Shown: one piece after another, positions 1-14,903 of the stretch | How the letters are laid out: every line of letters begins with the position of its first letter | Numbering within the stretch: position 1 is the first letter of the stretch | Made by a program: the position numbers and the translations under genes | NCBI RefSeq assembly: GCF_039555335.1 | Contig: NC_092629.1 | Location: 34,907,537 to 34,971,536, forward strand | Origin: Amphiura filiformis | Taxonomy: Eukaryota > Echinodermata > Ophiuroidea > Amphilepidida > Amphiuridae | DNA length: 64,000 bases | Reading direction: 5' to 3' | The notes under the pieces: generated by a model | The model's input: only the letters and a program-made list of their open reading frames with translations | Databases searched by the model: none | Told to the model about the DNA's origin: nothing

Positions 1-116
1 CGGAAATTTTCAGAAGATTTACATCCCTGCTGAATGCAACAATGTGTGACATAGTAAGTTGGGAACTTGTAAACCCTTTTATTATGTTGTTGCGTACCTT
101 CATAAATGGCACTTAC

Positions 117-418
117 CTTCATAACATTACCATAGAGACAGAGTAAGTTAAACAGTCTATCGCAGTTCATCTTCTTGGCTTCCATTCCATATATCATAAC
201 CACAGGGCTACCATTACCGGGCTGTGTCTGAGGGGGTGGTTGCAAACCATGCTGTTCCTGCATACCATAGCCACCGTACTGTTGTTGGCTATAGTCGCCT
301 CTCTCCTGTGGGTAGCCGCGTCCTGGGTGTTGGGGAGGGTAGCCTTGATCTTGATAATGCTGCGGCATTGGGCCACCTCGGCCTCTAGGGGGCGCTGGAC
401 CTCGCTGTTCCTGCATGC
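117..418 (-). CDS. HNRNPL: hnRNP L-like exon 10 (linker and start of RRM3)
   Basis: Acceptor TTATTACAG, donor ATGAAG|GTAAGT. About 70 residues of R/G/Q/Y/P-rich linker (RGRGGP, YPPQHPGRGYPQERG) lead into SPVVMIYGMEAKKMNCDRLF then NLLCLYGNVMK, the beta1-alpha1 of RRM3 (SPVLMVYGLDQSKMNCDRVFNVFCLYGNV). A second ATGAAG|GTACGC lies 19 nt downstream as a possible alternative donor, but using it would shift the frame. The gene continues off the left edge. Confidence 0.95.
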
Positions 419-3400
419 CTGTAATAAAGTTATCACCATTACAATACCATATTTATTATGACAGCATGACATCTTGTTGGGAAATAGTATTGAGACAGGC
501 ATCAACACATTATTACAAATATCAGTGGCAGTCATTATTTTATTTTATTTTATTAGATCTTATTTTGCCTGGGGAACAAACTCAGTGGTCCACACTGATT
601 TCCAGTCTGGCCCAGGGGTCAAACAAAATACATCAAAAATACAAATTAAATACATACAAAGAATAACATACCATGGATTTAACAAATAACATTATATATG
701 AACACACCAAGGAAGCACACCTGTGCTGGCCGGCCGCAGTGCGGCCATGTCAGCAGGCTTCTAAGACAGCCCGCTGACAAAGTCCGCACTGCAGCCGACC
801 ATCACAGATGCAACAACCTGAATAATTAAATAATTAAATTGCACATCGCCTTGAAATGGCCTGGTGTAGGAGGTAATGGAACTTTAACCTGGGTTGGCAA
901 TGAATTAAAAGAGACCACACCTCTGGATGTGAATTTCCGCTTAGCCGACTCGCTCTTACAAGGTGGGATGACCAGGTTACCTTGTGACCCTGCTCTAGTC
1001 AGATGTTTGTGACTAGAGGCAACGGTGTCACATAACAAGGATTCGGCAGATAATTCTGTTGAACCAAATTATGTTCAAAAATTTGAATATTTCTGACACG
1101 ACGTGACCAGAGTAAATTTGTTTATGCCTGTCGTCGCCGTAACTACAGATTCACCGATGGTGAATCCAATATTTTTGAATATGATGATACTTGCACATAC
1201 CAATGCTTCCACAGCCATTGCGCAAAGCACAAGCAAACCACAATGTTTAACATTTCTGGTTCAGAGAACTGTCGCTTTGCTGCGGCATGGCGCATCAATA
1301 ATGACCACTGACCAGCCTTGATTTTATTCCTTTTTATGTAATGTGCATGCGTCACGTCGCTCAACGACAGTATGACACCAGCAAATGAGCGTTTGTTACT
1401 AACAAACTGAAGGACAGAGCTATTGCATGAGCTGGCTTCGCTGCAAAAAATGCATGCTCAATTACACTTTGACTTGGCTACTTAGTAGCCCTGCTCATTT
1501 CGGTTTTGAAGCTCGCAAACGTTTTGAGCATCTGCTGAGCAAACAGATATGACTGAACAGCTGTACAGAAATCTCCGGTTCAATTTCTGCCAAAATTCTG
1601 ATCATCTTTGTTCTTGTATTAAATTAACGTAGTATTGAAATATTAAGCTTGGTATTATCCGGCGTCTTCTTGAGTCATAATCTAGAATACCGACCGACTT
1701 TTAATATAAAGTTTGGGAACTGCTCATGTGTGAGTGAAGCAGAGTCTTTGAGTTTGTGAGTACTGGATGGTGGAAGCAGAAGCAGATCTTTGCAGAAATC
1801 TTTACTTTACTTCAAGTTCAAGAACTTCAACTCAATTTATTAAACACCCAGTAACCATAAAAACTTGTCTCTGTTGACATTCTCTGTTGACATTTAGCTC
1901 CTCTAGATCTTTTACAACCTTAGTAATTATAATATGTCAATTTTTACCATATTGGTCAAAGCCCTGCTCTCCCATGCCATTGCCATACTGATTGAACCCA
2001 GGAGGGCCCTGCTGTCCACGTCTCACCGTAGGCCCATTATAAGTGGCTTCTGGCGGGTCATCCAAAAGAGCTGGGCCTCGATCTGAAAGGAAAAACACCA
2101 GAGATCATGTTAGATTTACAAACATATAACCTTCTATTTTAATTACTTCTTACAGGGACAGGCAGATATTTTGGTGTGCCTAATTATTTGCCAATCTGAT
2201 CTAAGAATTGATCCGTAAGTATCAAAACAAACATTCATAGCTTGTGCTTCTTCATAAAACAAAGTCATTCTTTCTCCAAGTGTCAGTTGGCCTGTTTTAC
2301 TGAATTTGATTGTCTTTCTTGTGCAGATTTTCTTAATTTCTTACAAGATGAGACATTCAATAAGCTCTTAGATTTGATACATGTAATTCAGCATGATGGT
2401 TGAATCACTATAGGTAAAAAATATTTAAAATATTATAAACAGGCAAAATGAACTGGAAAATGTGGAAAAGTTTTCCAACAACCAATCTCTGCCATGTCTC
2501 TTCAATGCAGATCTACAATAATGCAACTGGCAATAATTAGTTTGCACTGCAGATATTACTTTTTAAAACTGTTTTTGACTTGTGACATATTTGACTTCTG
2601 ACACATGGTCACTGGCCTATAGGCTTAGCTAGCTACACAGTACAACTGCTTTGCAGATTGCAGCTTCATGTACAATACCGATTTCATTATACGTTCTTTT
2701 GCTATTCCTGTCTACAAAAAAACCACATCACAGCTCGACTTTTCGCCTCACACAGGTAAAATACAGCGATATTATCAGAATGGTAATATACCAATACTGT
2801 TTAGAGAATTAAAAGCAAAGAGTATGCGACAGGTAAAGGTCATCAAGCTTATGGTAAATGGTAATTTGCAGTAACACTAAATATTATGGTACTTCTATAT
2901 TTTTTTTCTATAACCACTGCAAGTCAAAGTGTTCATTACTTCCACTTCTGTTATCATACACCATGTAATACTGACACTACCCTACCTCATCTTCCAAACT
3001 GTCACTACCCTTACCCCGTCTTCCACAAAGTTATTAGTAACCTCTTCAGTCCATCTATACTGATGTAGTATGGGCCACTAGTGCAGCTCTGAGAGGACTT
3101 ACTTGATCAATTGAATCAGGTATTGTTAATTTCATCAGTAGATGAAATCATATCGCATAAATGCTTACATACTCGGAGATGGTGCATTTGAAATCTAACA
3201 GCAGTCCAACCTCTCTTATCCGGACCACTTTTATACGGATCTCGCTATTATCCAATTGTGTGATCCTCAGGAAAACTGATTTTTTAATGCACTGACACCT
3301 TAATTTTGTACTCGTAAGTATTTTAAGGATATCTATGGTGCATACCCATCTTTCGTGTGCTATTGCCCTGAATTTCTTATTTTCCCAATTTAGCACTTTG

Positions 3401-6400
3401 GGTATTCAATGCAGAATTACAAATTCCCATTTCCAATTTTTTTTCACATATCCAACCAAAGCTTGATCCCATCATAGCCGGATAAAAGAGGTTGGACTGC
3501 ATGATGATTTTAGTGTTCCCTATACTTATTCTTACACATCATCCTTACAGCGGGAGTGTCCCCATATAGGTCGTACAAGAAGGTATAAGGCTATTAAAAT
3601 TACCTGTGCTCGGTGTTAGAATAAGGCTATTAAAATTGCCTGAGCTCGGTGTTAGAAATAAGCCAGGTCTGGCGCTTATGACTAAAATATATTGACCCTC
3701 ATCAATTTGTATGGCCCAAAATCATAAAATTTTAATATGTTTACCAGTTCAATTCAAGAATTTTGAATATCTTAAGAGTCATTTATTGGTAGCGCAATGT
3801 TTGAAATAAACCACCTCAGTCAAATGCCAATCGGGCCCTACTGTCTGAAAATCTACCGGCCTTCATCACTTTCCACTGGCTTTCGATCCCAGGGCCTACT
3901 GCATTTCTAACACCGTCTGTGTGCATATTTCTGATTTCCCTCTACTTCACGACCTATCTGGGGACAATACCATCGTAGCTACCTTACCCAAACCACATCA
4001 TATACGAATAGAACCAAGTGAAGTCCGAACTTCACTAGCACTGACAGCAGCACACATATTTGCTGCTGCTGCTGCTGTTGCTGCACATGATGCGAATTGT
4101 TGCTGCTGCTGCTGATGATGATTAGTTTCCGATTACACAATTCCATCAGCTGGCTTAGTTGGTTGTTCTTCAGCAGGCAAGTACCACAATGCCCAGTCCT
4201 CCAAACGAGTTCCTTACGATTCCTGTGTTTCCAAACATGTGTTTGGACAAGCATTTAGCAACATCATCTTGACTTTTTTTGGGTGATCAAATAATTTAGT
4301 AAATACAGAAGGCACATAAAGATGGGAACAGATACGGAAAATAGAATGAAAACTGATAGGGACAAAGGACAACAAACTGTTGCCTTAGAACTGTTTGATT
4401 CATGTATGTCTGGGATGATGTTCATACTAGATATCAGGAATATCGTGTCTTAATTGCTTGCTTGCTTGCTTGATTGGGGTGGTGCTGCAATCATTTGTAG
4501 TCATAACATGAATCGTCAAGAAGTGTTGTGGTCATGTGATTTTGACCCCGTATTGAATCATTCCTTTGTAGTTATGCAAAGATCGTCATGACTTGTTACA
4601 GTGAATTGTTTCATTCTTTTTTTTTTTTTTGCAAGATTTGTTTTCAAAGTTCATGAGTTTGTTGGTTGGTTGGCTGCTTGACTAGTACTGCCCCTTCAGC
4701 TCATATTTTGTTCATAATTCTGCATATATTCAGGGTACAATATCAAATAATATCTTAGTTGTATCTTACGTGTGGTGACTGCATGTTTTTTGGCCAAGTG
4801 CATCTTGAGCCATGTGAATATCAAATGCGTGTTTGCTGAGTATCCTTGCAGTGATGGATGGATGGATGGGTGTCTTAAATGCCTTCAAACTTCGGAGGAC
4901 TGGTATGTCTTGTTCCTTGTGCATTTGTCTGTCTTTCTGTCCCATTGAATTTCCTCACAAATGTCCTAAGTACATGTATGCTTACCTTGCGTGTAGTATT
5001 TTATAATGAAATAGCACATGAATTTGTCTCCCAATGTTAATACTTAGGGCCCAGTGATTTGTGAGATATGGTCACTTATTATTTTGGTTTTTAACCCAAT
5101 TCCATCGATAAAGAACACTAAAAGGGGCAACTACCAAGCTGGGGAAATATATCTAGTCAATTATGGTGTAATTAACTGAATGAATTTCAAAATTGCAGAG
5201 TAATATGCATTGGTGACTGCAAGTGGGTGACAGCATATTTTGAACTTGCTTGTATTTGCACAAAAACCATACATTTTGCTTAAATTTGGCACGAGGAATA
5301 TAAATCGCCCCCACAGACCTGTTTGGTACTCAGTTTCAGCGGTGGACAAAATCTGTGTTGTTTTTGACAATCATTGGGCCCTAGTAATTACTAAAGACAA
5401 ATTACGTCTATGTTTTTAATCATCTTGCAATGACGACAAAAAATACATATTTGTAACATTTGCATTTTACACATTTTTATATTATGTGCAGTTCAGTGTT
5501 TTACAAAATTGTGGTGCACAGTGCAATTTAGATCAAATTTAAAATGACTGTCGATTGATTACATGTAAGACCTGGCTGGTTTTTTTTCTATAAAATTCTA
5601 TTCTTTGATTTTGCATGGTATTTGATAAAATTGGAATTACAAACACATGTCCCTGTGGACATTGGAGACCGTTTGTGCGAATAAATCAATATACATAGTT
5701 CTCTATAAGACTGCTATAGAAAATAACAGCATATATAAACCCTCTCAAGCTATTATTATGCAATAAGTTTTGGTTTTTTGTGAATGCATGTTTGGAATTT
5801 TTGCTTGTGCAAATACTTTAAATGCAAAATGTAACTATTAAATTAAAATGTATCTTTGTTCTCGCTTTCATAAATTGGTTAAATTAAACGCAAGTGAATA
5901 CTTCTGGTGTAAACTTGTTTTATTTAGAATTTGAGAGGGGTTATATTTGACACACAGTCAACTATTAGTAGTTATCATATACACTTTTACCAATTCTATA
6001 TACATGTAATGTTGTGAGTCGTTGTGGGACAGTGACTGACGTTTTGTTAGGGAAAAATTAATAGTAACAATGTTATGCAACATTACATGTAGATAAGAAG
6101 GAAAGGACCTGCTATTTCAATTAAATTTGAAATATATATTTGATCAAGCATTTCATTACATGTATGGACATAATGCTATAGTATTATAGTATAAAATCAG
6201 TAGTTTTTTTTGCACCATTAAAACTGTGGCTTCAACCATAATGATCATCCAACTCAACAGTTTATGACATAAGATATAGAAAGCCCATCATCCTAGATAG
6301 GCAAGTCCACTCCACATAGAGAGAGAGATGCGCTTATACCAAGTGGGTATGTTCATGGGTTACAACCCTAAACTCCCTCCAGTATGAGTTAACAGGCTAT

Positions 6401-9400
6401 TCCAGTTGTAATCCATGCATACACCCCCTATGGAAGACATGAATCTTTCACACATGAAGTGTGAATTTCAAATGGGGTTACCTGAATGAGTGACTCAATT
6501 TGAAATTTATACCCGTGTGGGAGACTAAGGTCATGTCTCGCATAGGGCATGTATGGATTTCAACGGGAACAGCCTAAATTGGTGGCATTTACACCATTAA
6601 ATTAACTCCTGCATGGAGAGAGATGGATGCTATAGACAATTTTGACTTTTTGTAAGTGTGGAAAATTTAGCAAAAACATTTCACATGCAATAATATGCAG
6701 ATTGGCCAGGGCCTGTTTTTCTAAAATGTTCTTGTAATATGGGGATTGCATCTGAACACATACATTATATATTTCATAGGGCCTAATAAATGTAATAAGT
6801 AAACATTTTTCAGTTGCAATTGCACTGTTTAAGTATATACAAAACATAAAAATATCTTGACATGAAGTATATTTGTTTGTACAGTATATCATTATAACAT
6901 GATCATAATAACATGGCATGTAAATATAGTTAGATTTACTGTTGGTTATTAAAACAAGGTAAAAAAAATACTTTGTAAAATGGCAGACATGTATGTGGTA
7001 GCAATATATAGTTTTTTGCATTTTTAAAATTGATATTTAAAATAAACATATTGTGATTACCAAGGGTGAAATCTAATGGGTGACATACGTTCCACACTTG
7101 TGACTCGCTTAAGTCGCACAGGGATGAATCCTCCTGAACACGGGACCAACAGCTTTATGTGACTTCCGAATCACGGACGAATCACATACACTACCTATAT
7201 CTGCACGTCCTGGGCAGTGTATGGGGGCGAGAAGAAATTCTTCAATTAAATTCTGAAATTAAATTACTGAACTTAATTGAAGGATTCCTGACCATATAGG
7301 AACTTTTTGGGAGGGAAGAGAATTTTCACCTAAGGCAAGCCCAAGGCTCGAACCCTCGTCGATCGTATCTCCCGGCCGGCAGCGCAACGCCTTAACCACT
7401 CGGCCATCTCGCCCTCAATCTTAAATTTCTGTGATAATACTGACGATGCTGTTCTAGATACTATTTCTTAATATTTTAAAATTCCCTATCAAAAAAGGGA
7501 AGAAAAAATGAGTCATGGGAAGCTCAAATAAAGTCTTGGCTCCGGCTATTAAAATTTCAGCAAACCAGGACTCACTTTACCCCAAACTGAGTCCTGTTAG
7601 AGAAACTTAATTTCACCCTTGGTGATTACAATTTATTGTGTTTTAAAATTTGCTCATTGTTGCTTACAAAGAGACCGTCCGTAGCAATATCATTTTATTT
7701 ATTATTACTATTATTTGTGTATCTGTTTCTTCTTGTCTCTAGGCATTGGCGGAGAACAAACAAAAACTCTATTAAATAAAAATATATTTTATAGATATAA
7801 TTTTGTTTATGCCACATGGATGATTGATATGATTGTATAGTTTGATGGTATCTTTGTAATCAAACAATGTATCATTGAATTGAGAGTCTTGCTTTTTGGT
7901 CAACGTTGTGCAATGTGCATTTTCAGGCCTCGAAATAAGCCAGAATTTCTGAGGGCCATTTGGGCCCTCGATCTAAAATGTTTGAGGGCCCTCACATATT
8001 TTTGTGGGCCCGAATTTGGGCCATTGGTTTTAACCTATGAACCCCACAAAAAAGTGAGAAAAATGGTAAATTTTTTGTGGGCCATTTGGGCCCGCCGGAT
8101 GTATCTTTTGCGGGCCCTCACTGATTTTCAGGGGCCAAGGGCCCTCCTTATTTCGAGGCCTGTGCATTTTTTTCTTAGACTGAATTTGACATTTATATGA
8201 AATACTGCGATTGTGGGTATGCAGGTCTGCCACTTTTGACTTTATATACATGTATGTACAATATTTATATAAAAATGCTTGCATGTCATTTAGTACAATA
8301 ACAAAATATGTGACAGTAACTTGAAATATTCTGTGTCCATGATATATTCGATATATATATTTTTACTACATGCATTTGTACTTATAAAATTTGACCAAAA
8401 ATATGAATATATAATTATGTACAAGATATATGCAATGTACCACTGATGCCCTGTTGATGTTGATACCATATTACAGGTGCGTCTATCTATAAACACGCTG
8501 TAAACAACTTTTAAATATGATATTGTTTTCTCTAAATATGATGAATTTATGTAGGATTGCAAATATGACTAACTGTGCTGTAAATTGAATAAATATGTTG
8601 TTAGTTTTAAAACAATTACCAAATTAATGGAAAAATATTGTTGTGAGGAAAAAAAACTGTCTTTAAATAATCAGCAACAGATGTGTGCAGTGGGCTATTC
8701 CAGTTGAAATCCTTCCACCCCCTGACGGAAGACATGACCTTAATCTCCAACACAAGGGGTGTAGATTTCAAATGGAGCCACCCATTCAGGTAACCCCATT
8801 TGGAATTCACACTCCCTGTGTGGGAGATTTAAGGTCATGTCTTCCACAGGGGGTGTATGGATTTCAACTGGAATAGCCCGGTAAAGTCGGTTAGCAATAT
8901 GTTGATGGTAAGTATTGGAAATATTGTAAATATTAAGAGAGGGAAAAAACAAAACATTTGAATAGAAATCACAATGAACTTGTCTGTACCACAAGTATCC
9001 ACATATAATTAAGCAATTTGAATTTTCATTACAAATTATCATTTTTTTTAAATAATAGTATTTTCACAAATTTAGGGTTCTTTTGGTTTAAGTACATGTA
9101 TGATACTATGATGATAGGATTTCATTTGAATGTATTCAAGCTATACATTAAATAAAAATGGGACACAAATTTAATTGCTCAAAATTCTTATATTTTTAAT
9201 TCACAGATATCTGGGATAACCTTCGTCTTGGGTTTGAGTCAGAAGATATTGTACACTTCCCACAATGCATTTCTTCCATTTCAATAATCTGTACCGATTT
9301 GCTATCTAGTGCAACATGGGTCGATAGTGGTGAAAGGTACCTCAATGAACAGAGCACATCCAGAGCTTTCAAATTATATTTCATGACTATCAACCCATGC

Positions 9401-12400
9401 TTAATCAGTCTATTCTTAATGCTCTGCGTGCTATCCATGCGCCTCCATGGAAAAAGTTCAAGTTTTGAAAATATTTTCTCAAAATATCAAGAGCTATCTT
9501 AAGAACTACTGAATCAATACTAGGCTTGTTTGTACTCATTTTAATGCATTTTTCATGCTGATTCCAAATATGGTCATGAAAATTTACATTTCTGAAATTT
9601 GTGAATTTCTAAAAATTTTTTGAAACTTGTCGTCTGCAGTCGACACCCGCGTGAATTGAGTTAACATGAAAATAAGTGGAACACACACAAAGCAATAGGA
9701 GTATCATTTGATGAAATGAGGTGATGTACCATGTGGCAAAGGATTCTGGGAAGGGTAAGAAATCTTCTCTGGGTTGTAAGGGCTCATAATCGGCAAACTA
9801 TTGGGACAAACTTAATTTGTCTCACATTTGATTGAAAATAACTAAAATTGTGACAACTGAACTAAAACTTATCAAATAGTAGACAAAAGTAAGGGTGGAA
9901 ATTGGTGTGCCTAATGGTTTTCTGGAATGGTATTGAACTATTATAGTGCTACAACTTTGGATAATTTTAGTCCCGACTTAACCCCCTGAGCACTACCTGC
10001 CGATCTAACATTGCCTCTGATTGGTCAATTACATGATATTTTCACTTTAATTCACCAATTAGAATGGAGCTTTACAAATAATTCACCCAAATTTTTGGCA
10101 TGGTGAAATTATTCTAACAATGTTGCTGATTGGGCCAATTGATAATGAAAACTTGTTTTTGGCCAATCGGCAGGTAGTTCTCATGGATTAATTAGAACAA
10201 ACATTTGCAGTCAGTGGATACTTGTGGTCGGCAAGTAACAAAACATGCAAATGTGAAAGATTATCTAACAGTAACAAGTTACTTGAAAATAAATGAATAA
10301 ATAACATGGTTAAATTTCATCACGATTCACACAAACTTTGGCAACATTGACTGGTATTAAAGTGTTGCCTGCAGGGTTGTTGATTTTTTTGATTTAAAAA
10401 AAAAAATTAATCGGATTTGTTTTATTTAAATCAGATTTAAAAAAAAATTTTATTCCAAGAACTGCTATACCCCATGATAAAGTCAAAAGAGTACCAGTGG
10501 AATGCTAGTTATATGCACAATCCTACCAGGTATTTACAAAAAATCAAAACATGTTTTTACATGTGAAAATTTCAAAGAAAAAATAGATAAAGTGACATCA
10601 TAGAGGTATTTTAATTGTATCCAAAAGTTGTAGAAGCATTAAGAATGAATTTTTTTAAAAATCAAGTGATTTAACGATTTAAATTTGGCGTGATTTAAAT
10701 CAAACAACCCTGGTTGCCTGCCCATGGACTCGGGATTATGGTCAAGTTAAATGTTAGGATCGGGATTAGGGCGGGGATATGACCAGGAGTGGCAATGGGT
10801 CTCATAAAATTTTGTTGATCATACAAACCTGGTGGCTGATACATAAAAATATGTGACACGATCAAGGGAAATGAGTCGGATGTTGCTAATATTGGTTTTG
10901 AGATATTGGTAAATAAAGTGTTAAAATTCTTTTGTTTTATATTGTTTTCAGAGATTGATAAATTGACGTAACTTCACAAAGAAAAGTCATATCAACATGG
11001 GGTTTTCAGTGTCTCAAAGCTCTAAATGTCCTTTCTGGAAACATAAGTAAAACTCATTTTCGACCAGGGTCGACATGCGACTCACTCCTCTTGATCATGT
11101 CACATATGATCCCAAAGAATCCTGAATCTGTCATGTCTTACTTTGTAATTTTTATTGCACTACCTGCCAAATATCTACTAAATGTGAAAAATTTGTTCAT
11201 TTTGATTTTCAAGAATATATTAAATATAGCTATCTCATTTAAAATCCCAACCTTTGCATTTATCTAAAAAGTTTGTGTGAACCGTAACTTACCAACAAAA
11301 AAAAAAGGATGAAAATTGTTTAAAATTGTTTTTAAAAAACCTTCAGTTTGGGTGCACTCTGGTGCCACCACTTATAAGGGACTATTCCGGTTGAAACTAT
11401 GCACCCTCTATGGAAGACAAGACCTTAATCTTCCACACAGGGAGTGTGAATTTCAAATGGGGTTATCTGAATGGGTGACTCCATTTGAAATCTCCATTCC
11501 CTGTGTGGAAATATAATGAAGGTAATATCTTCCAGGGGGTGTTTGGATTTCAACGGGAATAGCCCAATTTTCTGGTTCTGACAAGTCAACTTCATGATAG
11601 AACCACCTAACTAGAGAGAGTTAGTTATACCAACTAGAGTGAATCCAAATTTAAATTATATTGTTTTTGTCAATACAGGATTGGTTAGAACAAAGGTGGA
11701 AGTAAAAAAGAAAAGAATGAAAAGCTGAAGGCTATAAGAGCATGAATAAGAAGAGACTTACTTTGTGATTGGTTCAAGCTCTGGTTGGTGTAGTCCCATG
11801 TTTCGCTGTCGTTCTTGTGAACTGTCAGACTTTTGGGCTATGTGGATAAGAAAACAACATGTAACTTAGATATGTATAACATTGACTTAATATCAGGCGA
11901 CTGTGAGTAACATGGAGAAGCGTGAGAAACAAAAATGCACTTTTTGCACATGCGTTTGCAGGGAGAACCTTGTTTTGGTAGCAAGATGGCGAATCTGGGC
12001 AAAGGGCGAATACTGGAAAATTTCACAAGGTTTTTATTTTAGTGCTTTTTACTATGAATTCCCGAATGGCAAATTAATTTCAAATCCCTCATAAATATTA
12101 TTTTGACTCATAGACTTTATTGCGTAGCTGTAAAAACAATGAATGCAAGAAACCGCATAACTGTTTGGAACAGTTAAAATGGGGAAAAATCAACACTGAT
12201 AAAATACCCCCCATAAAGTGAATTACATATATCCATTGAAAGCAAATCACTCACCCTGGCATACTCCACTCTGAGTGTACAGCACCCAGCGTATATGTCA
12301 CATCCGTGCAGCTTGAGTTTAGCTTCTGTGGCACTGGCAATGGAGTCCATCGTACGCCATATAGTCAAGGCAAATACATTTATCACCAACATATTATAGT

Positions 12401-14865
12401 ATAATAGCCAACCTATTGGGCTATCATAAATAAACTTTTATAACCATTTAAAATTGCTTCTTCAATCATTATGAAAGTTTTAATTTCCAACAGAACTTCC
12501 TTGATAATAGTATAATGGGGAATTACTCTAATGTACACAAGGCAAATCAGTGGGTAATCAATAATCATGAACATCACTAAAGTTTGTTTAGCTAAAATTA
12601 TTCGGTTTTTGTTACTGCGGTTTTGCGCATGTTAATAAAGGCCCAACTTATAATCGTATATATTCATTTAAGCACGTGCCAGCCACACATGATACAACTA
12701 GCGTAAGTGCGGAAGATGGGACAACCAAATCCGGTAAAAACAACCAAATGGGAAGAAGTAATCTATCGCAAGTGACGCTATGCCGATCAACTAAATGCCA
12801 GAACATACATGTACTTTAGTTGTTAGAGTTCATAGGGAAAGATGTAATATGACTTTCGACATGATGTATGAGAAAACACAAGGTTTTATGGATGTGGTGG
12901 TATTGTAACTCACAACTGGATTGGCAGACCATAATTGCATAATACCAGTGGCATACCCCTGGATTAAAGGGTTGCAATATCGTATCCTAGTTAGCGATGG
13001 AACCCGATGTTTACTTGTTGATCCAGTTTGAATGGGCAACCTTTGCTTATTTGGCAAAACATGCTTACAACCAGGCATGAGAATGATCATCCATTAAAAA
13101 AAGCCTGAAAAGAATGTGAAATTGGGCTAAAAAGGCCCAAAACGGGCTGAAATTAAAAGAAAGTGCGGAAATTTGGACAACAAAAAAGCCTGAATTCAGG
13201 TTGAAACCTGAAAATTCTCATGCCTGTACAATGGCTGTTCAGATAGATACATGCCCAACTTTTGATGTTTATGTTAATAGTTTTCAAATTTGGTTAATGG
13301 CCTAAGCTTTCGATCCTAGCAGGATCTTTATCAAAGGCAGAGTGACTAGACAACTCTGTCTCCGAGTAATTTCATATATAAAGGATATTCTACCATGGCT
13401 TGTACACCATTCTTCTTGAAGATAACAATACGCACCACCTGACCATAGAGCTTGCAGATGGTATGCATCACACTCTGAAAAAAAAATAGTAGAAAGGGTT
13501 ATTTGTCAGACTTAAAATTTATATTCACTCAGAAATACTCTTAAAGTCCTATCAGGAATCTTGATCACTTTGGTGTTTCTAGATGTCTGTAGAATCAGCA
13601 ATACTTTTTGTCTGGTTTTGATGTTGTCACTAAACTTGATGGTTGTCATTTATGAGTTGATTATAAATTTTACCTAGTTTGCAAGTCTCTTCATCCTTGT
13701 TCATGGAATATTAACCTCTTACTTCTTACCCAGCTTTTGTCTGCTTAACCCTATTCTATTACCCCCACAAAAGTGGTATATTTGAGTGGTGTGGAGGTAT
13801 CATATTAAATATTGCGTTGCAGTGTTATCGGTTGGGTAAAAACCAATAAGTGGCATACCATTGGCAAGCTTGGACTTTAAGCTTTTAGAAAAACTAGTTT
13901 AATAATTATGTAAATTTTATGCAAATTAGCTCATGAATAATTAATGAGCTCATAGCCAAATGATGACAAAAATATTTTGATTTACATTTTTGAAGTGTAT
14001 GAGACATCAATGTGGCATTAAAAGCGGTTTTAAATACACTGCCGTGTTTCTACATAAAATAACAAGAAATCCTAGTTACTTTGGACTAAATTTCATGGCC
14101 TTTTTTGGGCTATTTTAAGGGCAAAATTTGGCCTAAAAATTGTTAAAATATGCAAGTTTCCAACATTTTAAACCATTTTATGATGTGTAAATGGTGGTTA
14201 TATTAGGAAAAAAAGGTTTTTTGTTGATAGAGAAGTGATAAATTATCAAAACTGTTCAAAAGATAAGACCTTATTTGTGTAAATAATTTTTTTACATGCA
14301 TATTAAGCCATTTCGTGCCAAATGGCACGAAATTGATGTGGGGTAATAGAACAGGGTTAAGGTTTATTACACCCCCTGGCCAATTTGTGCCTATTTTTGC
14401 ATTTTCTCAAAAATTATAGCACATTAGTTACAAATAAGATATGCATATTATAGGGGCAAGGACTACAACTATTGTACTGAAAATTCAGCAACTCAAAGCA
14501 AGCAGTTATTGATTTATTGATCAAATATTGGTTTTCCCTCATTTTTGACTGTAACTCCACAACTGTTGTCTGTGCTGAAATAAATTTTCCAGTGCAGTAA
14601 TTGTAGTCCTTGCCCCTATAATATACATATCTTACTTGTCACCAATGCGCTATAATTTTTGAGAAAAATGCAAAAATAGGCACAAATTGGCCAGGTGTAA
14701 TACCCCTTAACTGATTTATAATCTGAGCCCCTAGTGGAACTATTTTAATAATTTGTCATAAAATTTGTACTGTATTACCGTATTGGTCCGAGTATAGTCC
14801 CACCTGTTTTTATGTGAAAATTTTTCACAATTGGGGGTGGGATTATACTCAATTTCAAAAAAAAA

Positions 14866-14903
<38 letters not shown>

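Noticed and set aside
92..116. Extended exon 10 using the second ATGAAG|GTACGC donor
   Set aside because: It would add 19 nt and break the frame into RRM3; the GTAAGT donor at 116 is stronger.
8740..9042. A recurring peptide (EFQMGLPEWV-like) in ORFs near 8.7, 11.4, 25.8 and 55 kb
   Set aside because: All copies come from the palindromic MITE, so the similarity is repeat identity, not a protein family.
9196..9438. Minus-strand ORF sharing STHVALD with one at 55232-55459
   Set aside because: Both lie in the dispersed non-coding repeat; frames are not conserved beyond a few codons.
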